A stretch of DNA of 27,388 nt from UBA6522 sp036231525 (GTDB taxonomy: Bacteria; Pseudomonadota; Gammaproteobacteria; Steroidobacterales; Rariloculaceae), in contig JAZAGZ010000039.1 in the NCBI GenBank assembly GCA_036231525.1, positions 1-27,388 on the forward strand. The letters are read 5' to 3'. Made by a program: the position numbers and the translations under genes. The notes below the pieces were generated by a model. It was not told where the DNA came from and searched no databases. It saw nothing but the letters and a program-made list of their open reading frames with translations. Numbering within the stretch: position 1 is the first letter of the stretch; every line of letters begins with the position of its first letter. Positions 1-7,911 of this stretch are shown piece after piece.

Positions 1-1761
1 ATGCGTTTGCGAAAATTAAAACGTAAAGGTTTCAGCGATAGTCGAATTGCAACGTTGGTTGGGAAAGATGAAACCTTTGTTAGAGAAAAGCGTTACGAGC
101 AGAATCTGAGGCCTGTTTTTAAAAGGGTAGATACTTGTGCCGGCGAGTTTTCAAGCGATACCGCTTACCTCTATTCGACCTATGAGGAGGAATGCGAGTC
201 TGAACCTACAAATGCTGACAAGATTATGATTCTTGGTGGAGGGCCTAATCGGATAGGGCAGGGGATTGAATTTGATTATTGTTGTGTTCACGCTTCTTTT
301 GCTCTGAAAGAAGCCGGCTACGAGACGATTATGGTGAATTGTAATCCGGAGACGGTGTCTACCGACTTCGATACCTCGGATCGCCTGTACTTCGAGCCGC
401 TTACCCTTGAAGACGTTCTTGAGATTGTGGCGAAAGAGCAGCCCAAGGGCCTTATTGTCCAATATGGGGGTCAGACGCCTCTGAAACTTGCACGGCCTTT
501 GGAGGCTATGGGAGTGCCAATTATCGGTACAACTCCTGACTCCATCGATTTGGCTGAAGACCGAGAACGATTCCAAAAGCTTGTTGACCGTTTAGGGCTC
601 AGGCAGCCACCGAATCGTACTGCGAGGACAGAGGAAGAGGCCGTCGCGATGGCAAAGGAGGTCGGTTACCCATTGGTTGTGCGACCTTCATATGTTCTGG
701 GTGGACGTGCCATGGAAATTGTGTACGAGGAAGAGGATCTCAAGATTTATATGGCGGAGGCTGTAAGTGTATCGAATGAAAGTCCCGTTTTATTGGACCG
801 GTTTCTGGATCTTGCGGTTGAGGTGGACGTGGACGCGATTTGCGACGGCAACCAAGTGATTATTAGCGGCATTATGGAACATGTGGAACAAGCTGGGGTG
901 CATTCGGGAGATTCGGGTTGTTGCTTGCCACCGTTTACGCTTGGTGCAGACATTCAGAAGACCTTGTCTGAGCAGGTTCGACAGATGGCGAATGAGCTTG
1001 GGGTAGTGGGCATTATGAATACGCAGTTCGCAATTCAAGACGGTGCTGTTTATGTTCTGGAGGTCAACCCCAGAGCTTCTCGCACAATTCCATTCGTTTC
1101 CAAGGCGACGGGTCAGCCGTTCGCAAAGATTGCCGCCAAGGCTATGGTTGGTATGACCTTTGAGCATCAAGGGGTCAAGCTACCGGATAAGAATCCCTAC
1201 TATTCTGTAAAGGAATCGGTATTTCCGTTCATTAAATTCCCGGACGCGGATCCAATACTTGGTCCGGAGATGAAGTCAACTGGCGAGGTTATGGGAACTG
1301 GCCGCACTTTTGAGGAAGCTTACGCTAAAGCGCAAATAGCTTCTGGAGTGGTCTTGCCGGAGTGTGGGAGCGTACTGCTGAGTGTTCGTGATCCAGATAA
1401 GTCCGCAGTCGTTGAGCTCGGCCAAATACTGATTGATCGAGGTTTTGACATTTTTGCGACGGGCGGAACGGCTAAGGTTCTAGCCAAAGGCGCGATTCCC
1501 TGCCGACGGGTGAACAAAGTTAGAGAGGGTAGGCCGCATATTGTCGACATGATCAGAAATAACGAGATCTGTTTGATCGTAAACACCACAGAGGGTAAAC
1601 AAGCAATCAAGGAGTCTCATTCAATTCGTGCGGCTGCCGTGCATCAGAAAGTGACCTATTGCACGACGTTAGCCGCGGCAAAAGCGACCTGTGGTGCACT
1701 GGACTATTTAGATAATGTAGACGTAAATCGGTTGCAAGATCTTCATTCTGAGGTGGCGTGA
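1..1761 (+). CDS. carB: Carbamoyl-phosphate synthase large subunit, C-terminal half (5' end outside window)
   Basis: CarB makes carbamoyl phosphate from bicarbonate, ammonia (delivered by CarA from glutamine) and two ATP, for pyrimidine and arginine synthesis in the cytoplasm. About 586 residues are visible, against about 1073 for the full family, so roughly the first 490 residues lie left of the window; the ATG at position 1 is an internal methionine codon. The visible part begins at the end of the oligomerisation domain. The second pre-ATP-grasp domain follows (GGGPNRIGQGIEFDY, about residues 79-93), then the second ATP-grasp domain, which forms the carbamate-phosphorylating site (RPSYVLGGRAMEI near 229; EVNPRASRT near 353). 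The C-terminal MGS-like allosteric domain starts near residue 455. The stop codon overlaps the greA start by one base (TGATG), pointing to co-transcription and translational coupling. Identity is very secure. Confidence 0.98.
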   Translation: MRLRKLKRKGFSDSRIATLVGKDETFVREKRYEQNLRPVFKRVDTCAGEFSSDTAYLYSTYEEECESEPTNADKIMILGGGPNRIGQGIEFDYCCVHASFALKEAGYETIMVNCNPETVSTDFDTSDRLYFEPLTLEDVLEIVAKEQPKGLIVQYGGQTPLKLARPLEAMGVPIIGTTPDSIDLAEDRERFQKLVDRLGLRQPPNRTARTEEEAVAMAKEVGYPLVVRPSYVLGGRAMEIVYEEEDLKIYMAEAVSVSNESPVLLDRFLDLAVEVDVDAICDGNQVIISGIMEHVEQAGVHSGDSGCCLPPFTLGADIQKTLSEQVRQMANELGVVGIMNTQFAIQDGAVYVLEVNPRASRTIPFVSKATGQPFAKIAAKAMVGMTFEHQGVKLPDKNPYYSVKESVFPFIKFPDADPILGPEMKSTGEVMGTGRTFEEAYAKAQIASGVVLPECGSVLLSVRDPDKSAVVELGQILIDRGFDIFATGGTAKVLAKGAIPCRRVNKVREGRPHIVDMIRNNEICLIVNTTEGKQAIKESHSIRAAAVHQKVTYCTTLAAAKATCGALDYLDNVDVNRLQDLHSEVA

Positions 1762-2234
1762 TGCCAAAGATTCCGTTGACCATCCAAGGCGCAGAGCAGT
1801 TACGGCAGGAGCTTAAGCGCCTAAAGGGAGAACGACCTCAAATCAGCGCGGCCATCGGCGTTGCGCGCGAGCATGGGGATCTTCGGGAGAATGCGGAATA
1901 CCACGCGGCTAAAGAGCAGCAGGGATTAGCAGAGGCTCGGATACGTGATATCGAAGCAAAGCTTTCCAACGCCCAGATTATCGAGGTTTCCAAACTGAAT
2001 GCGGATGGAAAAGTAGTTTTTGGTGCGACTGTACACCTTGCTGATATTGATGAGGGCACCAAGGTGCTTTACCAGATCGTCGGGGAAGATGAAGCAGAGA
2101 TTAAAAAGGGCCGTGTTTCCATTAATTCCCCAGTTGCCCGTGCCATGATTGGTAAGTCAGAGGGTGATGTGGTTGAGGTCTCAGCGCCCGGTGGGCAGCG
2201 GTCCTACGAGATTATTTCAGTCAAGTACATCTAG
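1761..2234 (+). CDS. greA: Transcription elongation factor GreA
   Basis: GreA enters the RNA polymerase secondary channel and stimulates cleavage of backtracked nascent RNA, rescuing stalled complexes. The protein is 157 residues, close to the usual 158. Residues 1 to about 76 form the antiparallel coiled coil, with the acidic tip EHGDLRENAEYHAA near residues 38-50. The tip acids D40 and E43 correspond to D41 and E44 of the E. coli protein, which position the catalytic magnesium. The rest is the FKBP-like C-terminal domain, which includes NSPVARAMIGK and ends in KYI as in E. coli. I chose the ATG at 1761, giving MPKIPL as in the family and preceded by GAGGTGG. A GTG three bases upstream would only add one residue. 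It follows carB with a one-base overlap, as in many gammaproteobacteria. Confidence 0.97.
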   Translation: MPKIPLTIQGAEQLRQELKRLKGERPQISAAIGVAREHGDLRENAEYHAAKEQQGLAEARIRDIEAKLSNAQIIEVSKLNADGKVVFGATVHLADIDEGTKVLYQIVGEDEAEIKKGRVSINSPVARAMIGKSEGDVVEVSAPGGQRSYEIISVKYI

Positions 2235-2270
2235 GTGTCTGTACTATTCCCGTTTGGGGAGAGAGACCTT

Positions 2271-2543
2271 TTATTTCTCAGCTTCGCGGTATAACAGCGC
2301 TACATTACCAATGCGTTGCAATAAGGTTGCTTTTGATTGGTTGATGAGGTCATCGAGCAGGGCATCGCGCCGATCACGGTCTCCTACGCGAACGCGAACT
2401 TTTATGAGTTCGTGGTGGTTGAGCGCGTTCTCAAGTTCCGCGAGGAGGTTATCTGTCAATCCGCTTCCACCGACGGATACGACAGGTTTCAGACTATGGC
2501 TGAGGCGGCGTAAATGCTTACACTGAGTTTGGCTGAGAGGCAT
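2271..2543 (-). CDS. yhbY: YhbY-family ribosome assembly RNA-binding protein (CRM domain)
   Basis: This small cytoplasmic RNA-binding protein is associated with 50S precursor maturation in E. coli. It is 90 residues and consists entirely of one CRM domain. The opening matches E. coli YhbY closely (MxLSxxQxxHLxxLxHxLKPVV). The GxxG RNA-contact loop is visible as GGSG near residues 25-28, followed by the helix and the HHELIKVR strand near 43-50. It is transcribed against greA and divergently from rlmE, the conserved gammaproteobacterial layout. A perfect TATAAT lies on this strand at 2557-2552, only eight bases before the start codon, and no Shine-Dalgarno sequence is visible in between. If that promoter is used, the mRNA is leaderless or nearly so. 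The start is well supported by family alignment. Confidence 0.95.
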   Translation of the reverse strand: MPLSQTQCKHLRRLSHSLKPVVSVGGSGLTDNLLAELENALNHHELIKVRVRVGDRDRRDALLDDLINQSKATLLQRIGNVALLYREAEK

Positions 2544-2551
2544 GGTAGCGG

Positions 2552-2559
2552 ATTATATA
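2552..2559. promoter_or_regulatory. Shared -10 region of divergent yhbY and rlmE
   Basis: The 37-base gap between the divergent genes contains an AT-rich core ATTATATA. On the minus strand it reads as a perfect TATAAT (2557-2552) for yhbY. On the plus strand it reads TTATAT or TATATA for rlmE, with a possible -35 TTGGCT at 2529-2534 spaced 18-19 bases upstream. No good -35 is seen for the minus direction. The overlap means both polymerases would compete for the same DNA. Promoter function is inferred from sequence only. Confidence 0.45.
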
Positions 2560-2580
2560 AGGTGTTTAGTTTAAGGTGAG

Positions 2581-3216
2581 GTGAAACACAAAGTGGGACG
2601 TCGATCTGGATCTTCGAGCCATTGGCGGCAACATCAAGAGCGAGACGCCTATGTTGAGCGCGCTGTACGGGAAGGCTGGCGTTCGCGGGCGGTATACAAG
2701 CTTGAACAGATACATTTGAAGGAAAAACTCCTTAAGCCAGGCTTGGCATGCGTGGATCTCGGAGCCAGTCCTGGTGGTTGGAGCCAGTTTGCTATAAAAG
2801 TTGTTGCTCCAACTGGGCGTGTTTGGGCGTTGGATCGGGAACCGATGGAGCCTATAGTAGGCGTGAGCTTTATTTGTGGGGATTTCACTGAACCACAGAC
2901 GATATCGATACTGCGATCGGCCTTAGGGGGTGCCCGGATCGACCTTGTAATGTCTGATTTGGCCCCCAATATCTCAGGTAATCGAGCGGTTGATCAGCCT
3001 AGAGCAATGCGGCTTGCGGAAGAGGCTCTGGATTTTGCTTCAGGTGTGTTGGGCGATGGAGGCGATTTTCTTATCAAACTGTTTCAGGGCGAGGGGTTTG
3101 AAGAATTCATCAGTGCTACAAAGTGTTGTTTTAAAACCGCTCGCGTCATGAAGCCTCGCGCTTCTCGACCCGAAAGTCGTGAGGTGTATTTATTGGCGAG
3201 AGACTATGGGATGTAG
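2581..3216 (+). CDS. rlmE: 23S rRNA (uridine2552-2'-O)-methyltransferase RlmE (FtsJ/RrmJ)
   Basis: RlmE methylates the 2'-O of U2552 in the A-loop of 23S rRNA using S-adenosylmethionine, a late step in 50S assembly. The protein has 211 residues, against 209 in E. coli. The SAM-binding motif I is DLGASPGGWSQ at 59-69. The K-D-K-E catalytic tetrad is complete: K40 (in VYKLEQI), D126 (in MSDLAPN), K166 (in LIKLFQGEGF) and E201 (in SREVYLL). The GTG start at 2581 follows AAGG at 2573-2576 with four bases between, a short but acceptable spacing. The gene is followed 47 bases later by ftsH, as in E. coli, where the two share a heat-responsive operon. I do not see a clear heat-shock promoter here. 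Confidence 0.97.
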   Translation: MKHKVGRRSGSSSHWRQHQERDAYVERAVREGWRSRAVYKLEQIHLKEKLLKPGLACVDLGASPGGWSQFAIKVVAPTGRVWALDREPMEPIVGVSFICGDFTEPQTISILRSALGGARIDLVMSDLAPNISGNRAVDQPRAMRLAEEALDFASGVLGDGGDFLIKLFQGEGFEEFISATKCCFKTARVMKPRASRPESREVYLLARDYGM

Positions 3217-3263
3217 TAGGGTCTCAAGCTTAAGAGCGATACAAATACCTCGAGGGTAATGCA

Positions 3264-5183
3264 TTGAATGACCTAGCAAAGAACGTGATTCTCTGGATCG
3301 TGATCGCGATCGTACTGCTCTCTGTTTTTCAGAGCTTTGGCCCAACCAACCAGCGCGTTGCGCCTGTGCCTTACTCGGTTTTTTTAAATCAGATTAGAGA
3401 CGGTTCCGTCGAAGAAGTTACATTTGACGAGGACGCCATCCGTTTTATGCGTAATGGTGAAAGTCACGTGACCTACAATCCAGAGACCGATAATACGATG
3501 CTTATCGGGACTTTGGAGCAGAGCGATGTCCTAATCCAAGCAAGTCCACCAGAGCAGCAATCATTTCTTATGCAGCTGTTCATTTCATCATTCCCGATTC
3601 TTTTATTGATTGCTGTCTGGGTTTACTTCATGAGGCAAATGCAGGGTGCCGGTGGTGGTCGTGGCGCGATGTCGTTCGGGAAAAGTCGTGCTCGATTACT
3701 TGGGGAAGATCAGGTCAGCGTGACGTTTGCAGACGTTGCTGGTGTGGAGGAGGCTAAGGAAGAGGTTGTTGAGATTGTCGAATTCTTAAAGGATCCCGCA
3801 AAGTTTCAGCGCTTGGGTGGAAAGATCCCCAAAGGTGTTCTTATGGTTGGCTCTCCCGGCACAGGCAAAACTCTGCTTGCAAGGGCCATTGCGGGCGAAG
3901 CTCAAGTTCCCTTTTTCACGATTTCCGGTTCAGACTTTGTGGAAATGTTCGTCGGTGTGGGCGCGTCTCGCGTTCGCGACATGTTTGAGCAGGCAAAAAA
4001 GCATGCGCCATGCATTATTTTTATTGATGAAATAGATGCTGTGGGTCGTCATCGTGGCGCTGGTCTGGGTGGAGGGCATGACGAGCGTGAACAGACGCTG
4101 AACCAGTTGCTCGTGGAGATGGACGGTTTTGAGGGTAACGAAGGGGTCATCGTAATTTCTGCTACGAACCGGCCAGATGTTCTTGATCCTGCACTATTGC
4201 GCCCAGGCCGTTTTGATCGACAAGTGGTGGTTCCGCTACCTGATGTGCGTGGTCGCGAGCAGATTCTCAAGGTACACATGCGGAAGGTCCCCATTGCCGC
4301 TAATGTGAAGCCATCCGTTATCGCTCGTGGTACGCCTGGGTTTTCTGGGGCAGATCTAGCAAATTTGGTGAATGAGGCAGCGCTTCTAGCAGCGCGGGCG
4401 AATCGCCGGACTGTCAGCATGGAGGAATTCGATAAGGCGAAAGACAAGATTATGATGGGTACAGAGCGTCGCTCCATGGTTATGAGCGAGGACGAGAAAA
4501 AGCTCACCGCTTATCACGAGTCAGGTCACGCTATTGTCGGCCTTTCTGTTCCTGATCATGACCCAGTTTACAAAGTTACCATTATTCCGAGGGGGCGTGC
4601 TCTTGGTGTGACAATGTTCTTGCCTGAGGAGGACCGTTATAGTTTCTCAAAACAGCGCCTCTTGAGTCAGGTGAAGAGCCTTTTTGGAGGGCGCGTCGCT
4701 GAAGAACTGATTTTTGGTCCAGCCTATGTGACAACTGGTGCCTCCAACGATATTGAGAGGGCGACAGAGATCGCAAGAAATATGGTTACCAAGTGGGGGC
4801 TCTCGGAAAAATTGGGCCCACTGACTTATAGCGAGGACGATGGAGAGATTTTTCTTGGCCGTAGTGTAACCCGCCATAAGCAGGTGTCGGATGTTACCGC
4901 TCATGTGATTGACGAGGAAGTGAGAGAGTTGATTGATGAGTGTTACGTGGAGGCGAAGGCGATTCTCGAACGAAGAACAGACAAGCTTCATCTTATGGCC
5001 GCAGCCTTGATTAAGTATGAGACGATCGACGAAGATCAAATTAAGCAGATTATGGATGGTCAAGAACCAAGTCCGCCTGAGGATTGGGATGACTCCGAAC
5101 CCGGAGAAGGTGAAAGTGATGAAGCCGAGTCATCTGAGGAAAAGGGAACGCCTCCTATCGGTGGCCCTGCTAGTCAGCATTGA
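3264..5183 (+). CDS. ftsH: ATP-dependent zinc metalloprotease FtsH
   Basis: FtsH is the inner-membrane AAA+ protease that degrades unassembled membrane proteins and regulators such as LpxC and sigma32 in E. coli. The 639 residues show TM1 at about 5-24, a periplasmic domain, and TM2 at about 104-123. The Walker A motif is GSPGTGKT (196-203), with serine where E. coli has proline. Walker B is IIFIDE (251-256), the pore loop lies around MFVGVG (228-233), and the second region of homology has R313 and R316. The protease site is HESGH (418-422), with D496 as the expected third zinc ligand. The tail is acidic and variable, as usual. The start is TTG at 3264, seven bases after GAGGG, giving MNDLAKNVILW as in E. 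coli MSDMAKNLILW. No in-frame ATG lies nearby, so UUG initiation is likely. Confidence 0.98.
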   Translation: MNDLAKNVILWIVIAIVLLSVFQSFGPTNQRVAPVPYSVFLNQIRDGSVEEVTFDEDAIRFMRNGESHVTYNPETDNTMLIGTLEQSDVLIQASPPEQQSFLMQLFISSFPILLLIAVWVYFMRQMQGAGGGRGAMSFGKSRARLLGEDQVSVTFADVAGVEEAKEEVVEIVEFLKDPAKFQRLGGKIPKGVLMVGSPGTGKTLLARAIAGEAQVPFFTISGSDFVEMFVGVGASRVRDMFEQAKKHAPCIIFIDEIDAVGRHRGAGLGGGHDEREQTLNQLLVEMDGFEGNEGVIVISATNRPDVLDPALLRPGRFDRQVVVPLPDVRGREQILKVHMRKVPIAANVKPSVIARGTPGFSGADLANLVNEAALLAARANRRTVSMEEFDKAKDKIMMGTERRSMVMSEDEKKLTAYHESGHAIVGLSVPDHDPVYKVTIIPRGRALGVTMFLPEEDRYSFSKQRLLSQVKSLFGGRVAEELIFGPAYVTTGASNDIERATEIARNMVTKWGLSEKLGPLTYSEDDGEIFLGRSVTRHKQVSDVTAHVIDEEVRELIDECYVEAKAILERRTDKLHLMAAALIKYETIDEDQIKQIMDGQEPSPPEDWDDSEPGEGESDEAESSEEKGTPPIGGPASQH

Positions 5184-5254
5184 GTTTTGATAATCGATTG
5201 AGGGTTGTGACCTTAAGCGATTACGACGCGAATATACGTTAGGAGAGGTTGGCT

Positions 5255-6592
5255 GTGCCTAGGCAATACTTCGGAACCGATGGTATTCGCGGGGAGGTAG
5301 GCAAGTCACCGATGACGGTTGACTTTGCGTTGCGTCTGGCAAGTGCTGCTGCGAAGGTGCTTGCTCCCGAAGGAGGTTCCGTTCTCATCGGTAAAGATAC
5401 GCGTGTTTCGGGGTATATGTTTGAGTCTGCCTTGGAAGCCGGTTTCGTGGCATCTGGTGTGGATGTATTTTTAACTGGACCTTTGCCGACACCCGCAGTT
5501 GCTTACCTCACTCGTAGTCTTGGCGCCGATTTCGGGGTCGTTATCAGCGCGTCCCATAATCCATACTACGACAATGGCATCAAGTTTTTTGATCGGGATG
5601 GTGAGAAGTTTTCAGATGGGCTAGAGGAAGCCATCGAACATCATCTTATAGACAATCCTATTACCCGGTCTTCAAAATCTCTCGGTCAGGCCAGGCATGT
5701 ATCCTCAGCTCGTGTTGACTATCAGAATTTTTGTAAGAGTACGATTCCAGAAGGAATGGATTTTTCTGATCTTAAAATTGTAGTGGATGCTTCCCATGGT
5801 GCTGGGTACAAAGCGGCGCCTCGAGTTATCTCGGATTTAGGTGCCGAGGTGATTCCTGTTGGGTGTTCGCCGAATGGACGTAATATCAATGAGGGATGCG
5901 GGTCTCTGCGACCGGATCTACTAATATTAACGGTGGCTGGCGTTCGGGCAGACGTTGGTATTGCTCTGGATGGTGATGGTGATCGAGTGGTGATGGTTGA
6001 TCAAGATGGCACATTGATCGATGGCGATGAACTGTTATACATCCTGACACGGGACCGATTAGAACAGGGCACTCTGCGGGGACCCGTGGTGGGTACTGTT
6101 ATGAGCAACCTGGGGTTGGAAGTGGCATTGCGAGACTTGGGCGTAGATTTCAAGCGAGCTAGCGTCGGCGACCGCCATGTCTTAGCTACGCTGAAGGAAA
6201 ATGGTGGAATTTTGGGCGGTGAGACATCTGGCCATGTGATTTGTTTAGATAAAACTACAACGGGGGATGGCCTTATTACAGCTCTCCAAGTGTTGGCCAT
6301 GATAAGGCGCACTGGGAGCAGTCTGAAGAAACTCGCTAGTGGTATGGAACGTTTCCCACAAGCCATGCTGAGTGTAAAGGTTGAAAACCGAGTTGATCTT
6401 GAGGCTGAACCTGCAATTAGAAAGGCTGTTGGTGAAGTAGAGTCAACACTGGGAGATCGCGGGCGTGTGGTAGTTAGAGCATCTGGTACTGAACCCGTTG
6501 TTCGGGTGATGGTAGAGGGCGAGAGTGAGGATACCGTGGTTGCCCTGGCTGAACGATTGGCCGACTCCGTGCGCATTGCTGTCGGCTCCTGA
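5255..6592 (+). CDS. glmM: Phosphoglucosamine mutase GlmM
   Basis: GlmM converts glucosamine-6-phosphate to glucosamine-1-phosphate, on the route to UDP-GlcNAc for peptidoglycan and lipopolysaccharide. The protein is 445 residues, the E. coli length. Visible motifs are the N-terminal FGTDGIRG, the phosphoserine loop ISASHNP with catalytic S100, the magnesium loop DGDGDR with aspartates 239, 241 and 243, the sugar-binding GGETSGH, and the C-terminal phosphate-binding RASGTEP. I prefer the GTG at 5255 because AGGAGAGG (5241-5248) ends six bases upstream and the product begins MPRQYFGTDG, like E. coli MSNRKYFGTDG. The in-frame TTG at 5249 lies directly against that Shine-Dalgarno sequence. It follows ftsH after only 71 bases, with no folP between them. 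Confidence 0.97.
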   Translation: MPRQYFGTDGIRGEVGKSPMTVDFALRLASAAAKVLAPEGGSVLIGKDTRVSGYMFESALEAGFVASGVDVFLTGPLPTPAVAYLTRSLGADFGVVISASHNPYYDNGIKFFDRDGEKFSDGLEEAIEHHLIDNPITRSSKSLGQARHVSSARVDYQNFCKSTIPEGMDFSDLKIVVDASHGAGYKAAPRVISDLGAEVIPVGCSPNGRNINEGCGSLRPDLLILTVAGVRADVGIALDGDGDRVVMVDQDGTLIDGDELLYILTRDRLEQGTLRGPVVGTVMSNLGLEVALRDLGVDFKRASVGDRHVLATLKENGGILGGETSGHVICLDKTTTGDGLITALQVLAMIRRTGSSLKKLASGMERFPQAMLSVKVENRVDLEAEPAIRKAVGEVESTLGDRGRVVVRASGTEPVVRVMVEGESEDTVVALAERLADSVRIAVGS

Positions 6593-6692
6593 TCGTTGAT
6601 TTGGATGCTCAAGCCCCGTAAGCTCTCGGCCCGCTGTTCAGCGACAGACTGAACTGACCAAGATAAAGCACTACGAAGGAACAACTCAGGAA
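6593..6692 (+). other. glmM-tpiA intergenic region with inverted repeat
   Basis: This 100-base gap holds GTTCAG (6636-6641) and CTGAAC (6649-6654), a perfect six-base inverted repeat around a seven-base loop. An overlapping palindrome, CGCTGTTCAGCG, lies at 6632-6643. No T-run follows, so it is not a classical terminator. It could be an mRNA hairpin, an operator or chance. No convincing promoter was recognised here. Confidence 0.25.
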
Positions 6693-7451
6693 GTGAGTAC
6701 ACGGACGTCATTAATTGCTGGCAACTGGAAGATGCACGGTTCCCTCAAGGAAAGTGAAGCTCTGGTGTCAGAGTTGCGTGCGGGAGCGGTGGATAATGAA
6801 GGGCCTCGGATGCTTTTGTGCCCATCGCACATTTACATACAGGCCGTGGGGAAGTGGCTCGATGGGAGCGCGATTCAACTTGGTGCCCAGAATCTTGCGG
6901 AACCAGCAGGCCCGGGTGCCTTCACTGGCGAGGTGTCTGGGGCGATGTTGAGAGACTTTGGGTGTGAGTATGTGATCGTCGGTCATTCAGAGCGGCGTGC
7001 TTTATACGGTGAGACGAACGAGCTTGTGGCCGCCAAGTTTATTACGGCGCAGAGCCATGGTTTGACGCCAATTCTTTGTGTTGGAGAGACGCTGGAGGAG
7101 CGAGAGTCTGATCGGACGCAAACTATCGTACAGCAGCAGATAGAGGTGGTACTTGAATCAGTAGAGGTGGCGGCGTTGAGTAATGCCGTGGTGGCTTATG
7201 AGCCGGTTTGGGCTATTGGTACCGGACGCACCGCGACGCCGGATCAGGCGCAGGAGGTGCACGCACTTATTCGGGACATGATTGGGAGCCGAGATGCTAC
7301 AATTGCTTCGGGCTTACGGATTCTGTATGGCGGTAGCGTCAAGGGCGCAAATGCTAAAGAGCTTTTTGCCATGGAGGATATCGACGGTGGTTTGGTGGGT
7401 GGTGCGTCGCTCGACGCCCAGGAATTTCTAACTATTTTTCAGGCGGCCTGA
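6693..7451 (+). CDS. tpiA: Triosephosphate isomerase
   Basis: TpiA interconverts dihydroxyacetone phosphate and glyceraldehyde-3-phosphate in glycolysis and gluconeogenesis. The protein is 252 residues, a normal length, with the TIM-barrel signature. K13 lies in AGNWKMHG, the electrophile H98 in VGHSERR, and the catalytic base E170 in AYEPVWAIGTG, followed by the flexible loop 6. The phosphate-binding YGGSV comes later and GGLVGGASL lies near the C-terminus. The start is GTG at 6693, giving MSTRTSLIAGNWKMHG. The upstream GAAGGA (6675-6680) is 12 bases away and AGGAAG abuts the start, so the ribosome site is imperfect. It lies between glmM and secG, the conserved position in Pseudomonas-like and other gammaproteobacteria. 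Confidence 0.97.
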   Translation: MSTRTSLIAGNWKMHGSLKESEALVSELRAGAVDNEGPRMLLCPSHIYIQAVGKWLDGSAIQLGAQNLAEPAGPGAFTGEVSGAMLRDFGCEYVIVGHSERRALYGETNELVAAKFITAQSHGLTPILCVGETLEERESDRTQTIVQQQIEVVLESVEVAALSNAVVAYEPVWAIGTGRTATPDQAQEVHALIRDMIGSRDATIASGLRILYGGSVKGANAKELFAMEDIDGGLVGGASLDAQEFLTIFQAA

Positions 7452-7482
7452 TTTCAGGTTCCAGCAGAGTGGGGGCAATCTG

Positions 7483-7869
7483 ATGGCTTTGCAACCGATC
7501 GTGCTCTACATCCACATGCTGGTGGCATTGCTGATAGTGCTACTCGTATTGTTACAGCGTGGTAAGGGTGCGGATGCAGGTGCAGGATTTGGAGCAGGCG
7601 CTTCCGGAACAGTGTTTGGCTCCCGTGGTTCGGCGAGTTTTTTCTCCCGGGCAACGGCAGTGCTGGCCACGATGTTTTTTGCAACGAGCCTGACGCTGGC
7701 GTATCTATCGGGGCAAGTAACGGTGCCAGATAGTATTTTAGATGAAGTGGTTGAACAGCAGAGCGAGGAGATTGCTCCACCGCCCTCATTGCAACCTACC
7801 GAGTTGCCGGATCTGCCATCCTTGCCGGAGGAGACTGACGGGACAGAGAACGGAATCAATGAGGGATAG
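7483..7869 (+). CDS. secG: Preprotein translocase subunit SecG
   Basis: SecG is the small auxiliary subunit of the SecYEG inner-membrane translocon. The 128 residues contain TM1 at about 5-24 and TM2 at about 55-76. Between them is the diagnostic glycine/alanine-rich cytoplasmic loop, with LLQRGKGADAGAGFGAGAS starting near residue 23 and the VFGSRGSASFFSRATA segment just before TM2. After TM2 there is an acidic, proline-rich tail of about 45 residues, longer than the E. coli one (total 110) and probably disordered. The start is ATG at 7483. The gene follows tpiA after 31 bases and precedes tRNA-Leu by 42 bases, the classical tpiA-secG-tRNA-Leu order, so read-through into the tRNA is plausible. 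Confidence 0.96.
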   Translation: MALQPIVLYIHMLVALLIVLLVLLQRGKGADAGAGFGAGASGTVFGSRGSASFFSRATAVLATMFFATSLTLAYLSGQVTVPDSILDEVVEQQSEEIAPPPSLQPTELPDLPSLPEETDGTENGINEG

Positions 7870-7911
7870 GGTGATCCGGCAACTTGTCTTTAAGTCGGAA
7901 TTCAAGCACAG

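Noticed and set aside
2247..2275. Possible terminator between greA and yhbY (TCCC-loop-GGGA then a broken T-run)
   Set aside because: The stem is only four base pairs and the T-run is interrupted and distant. The gap is 36 bases.
2149..2526. 125-codon plus-strand frame across the greA end and yhbY
   Set aside because: It overlaps two secure genes in other frames and has arginine/serine-rich nonsense composition.
4049..4507. 152-codon minus-strand frame inside ftsH
   Set aside because: Antisense to conserved AAA+ sequence, with no motif or ribosome site.
5205..5238. Promoter upstream of glmM (TTGTGA and TATACG)
   Set aside because: The spacing is 22 bases, too long for sigma70. Read-through from ftsH is the simpler explanation.
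6001..6711. 236-codon open frame on the minus strand inside glmM
   Set aside because: It lies antisense to a secure gene, has Ser/Arg-rich low-complexity composition and no recognisable family. It is a by-product of the codon bias of glmM.
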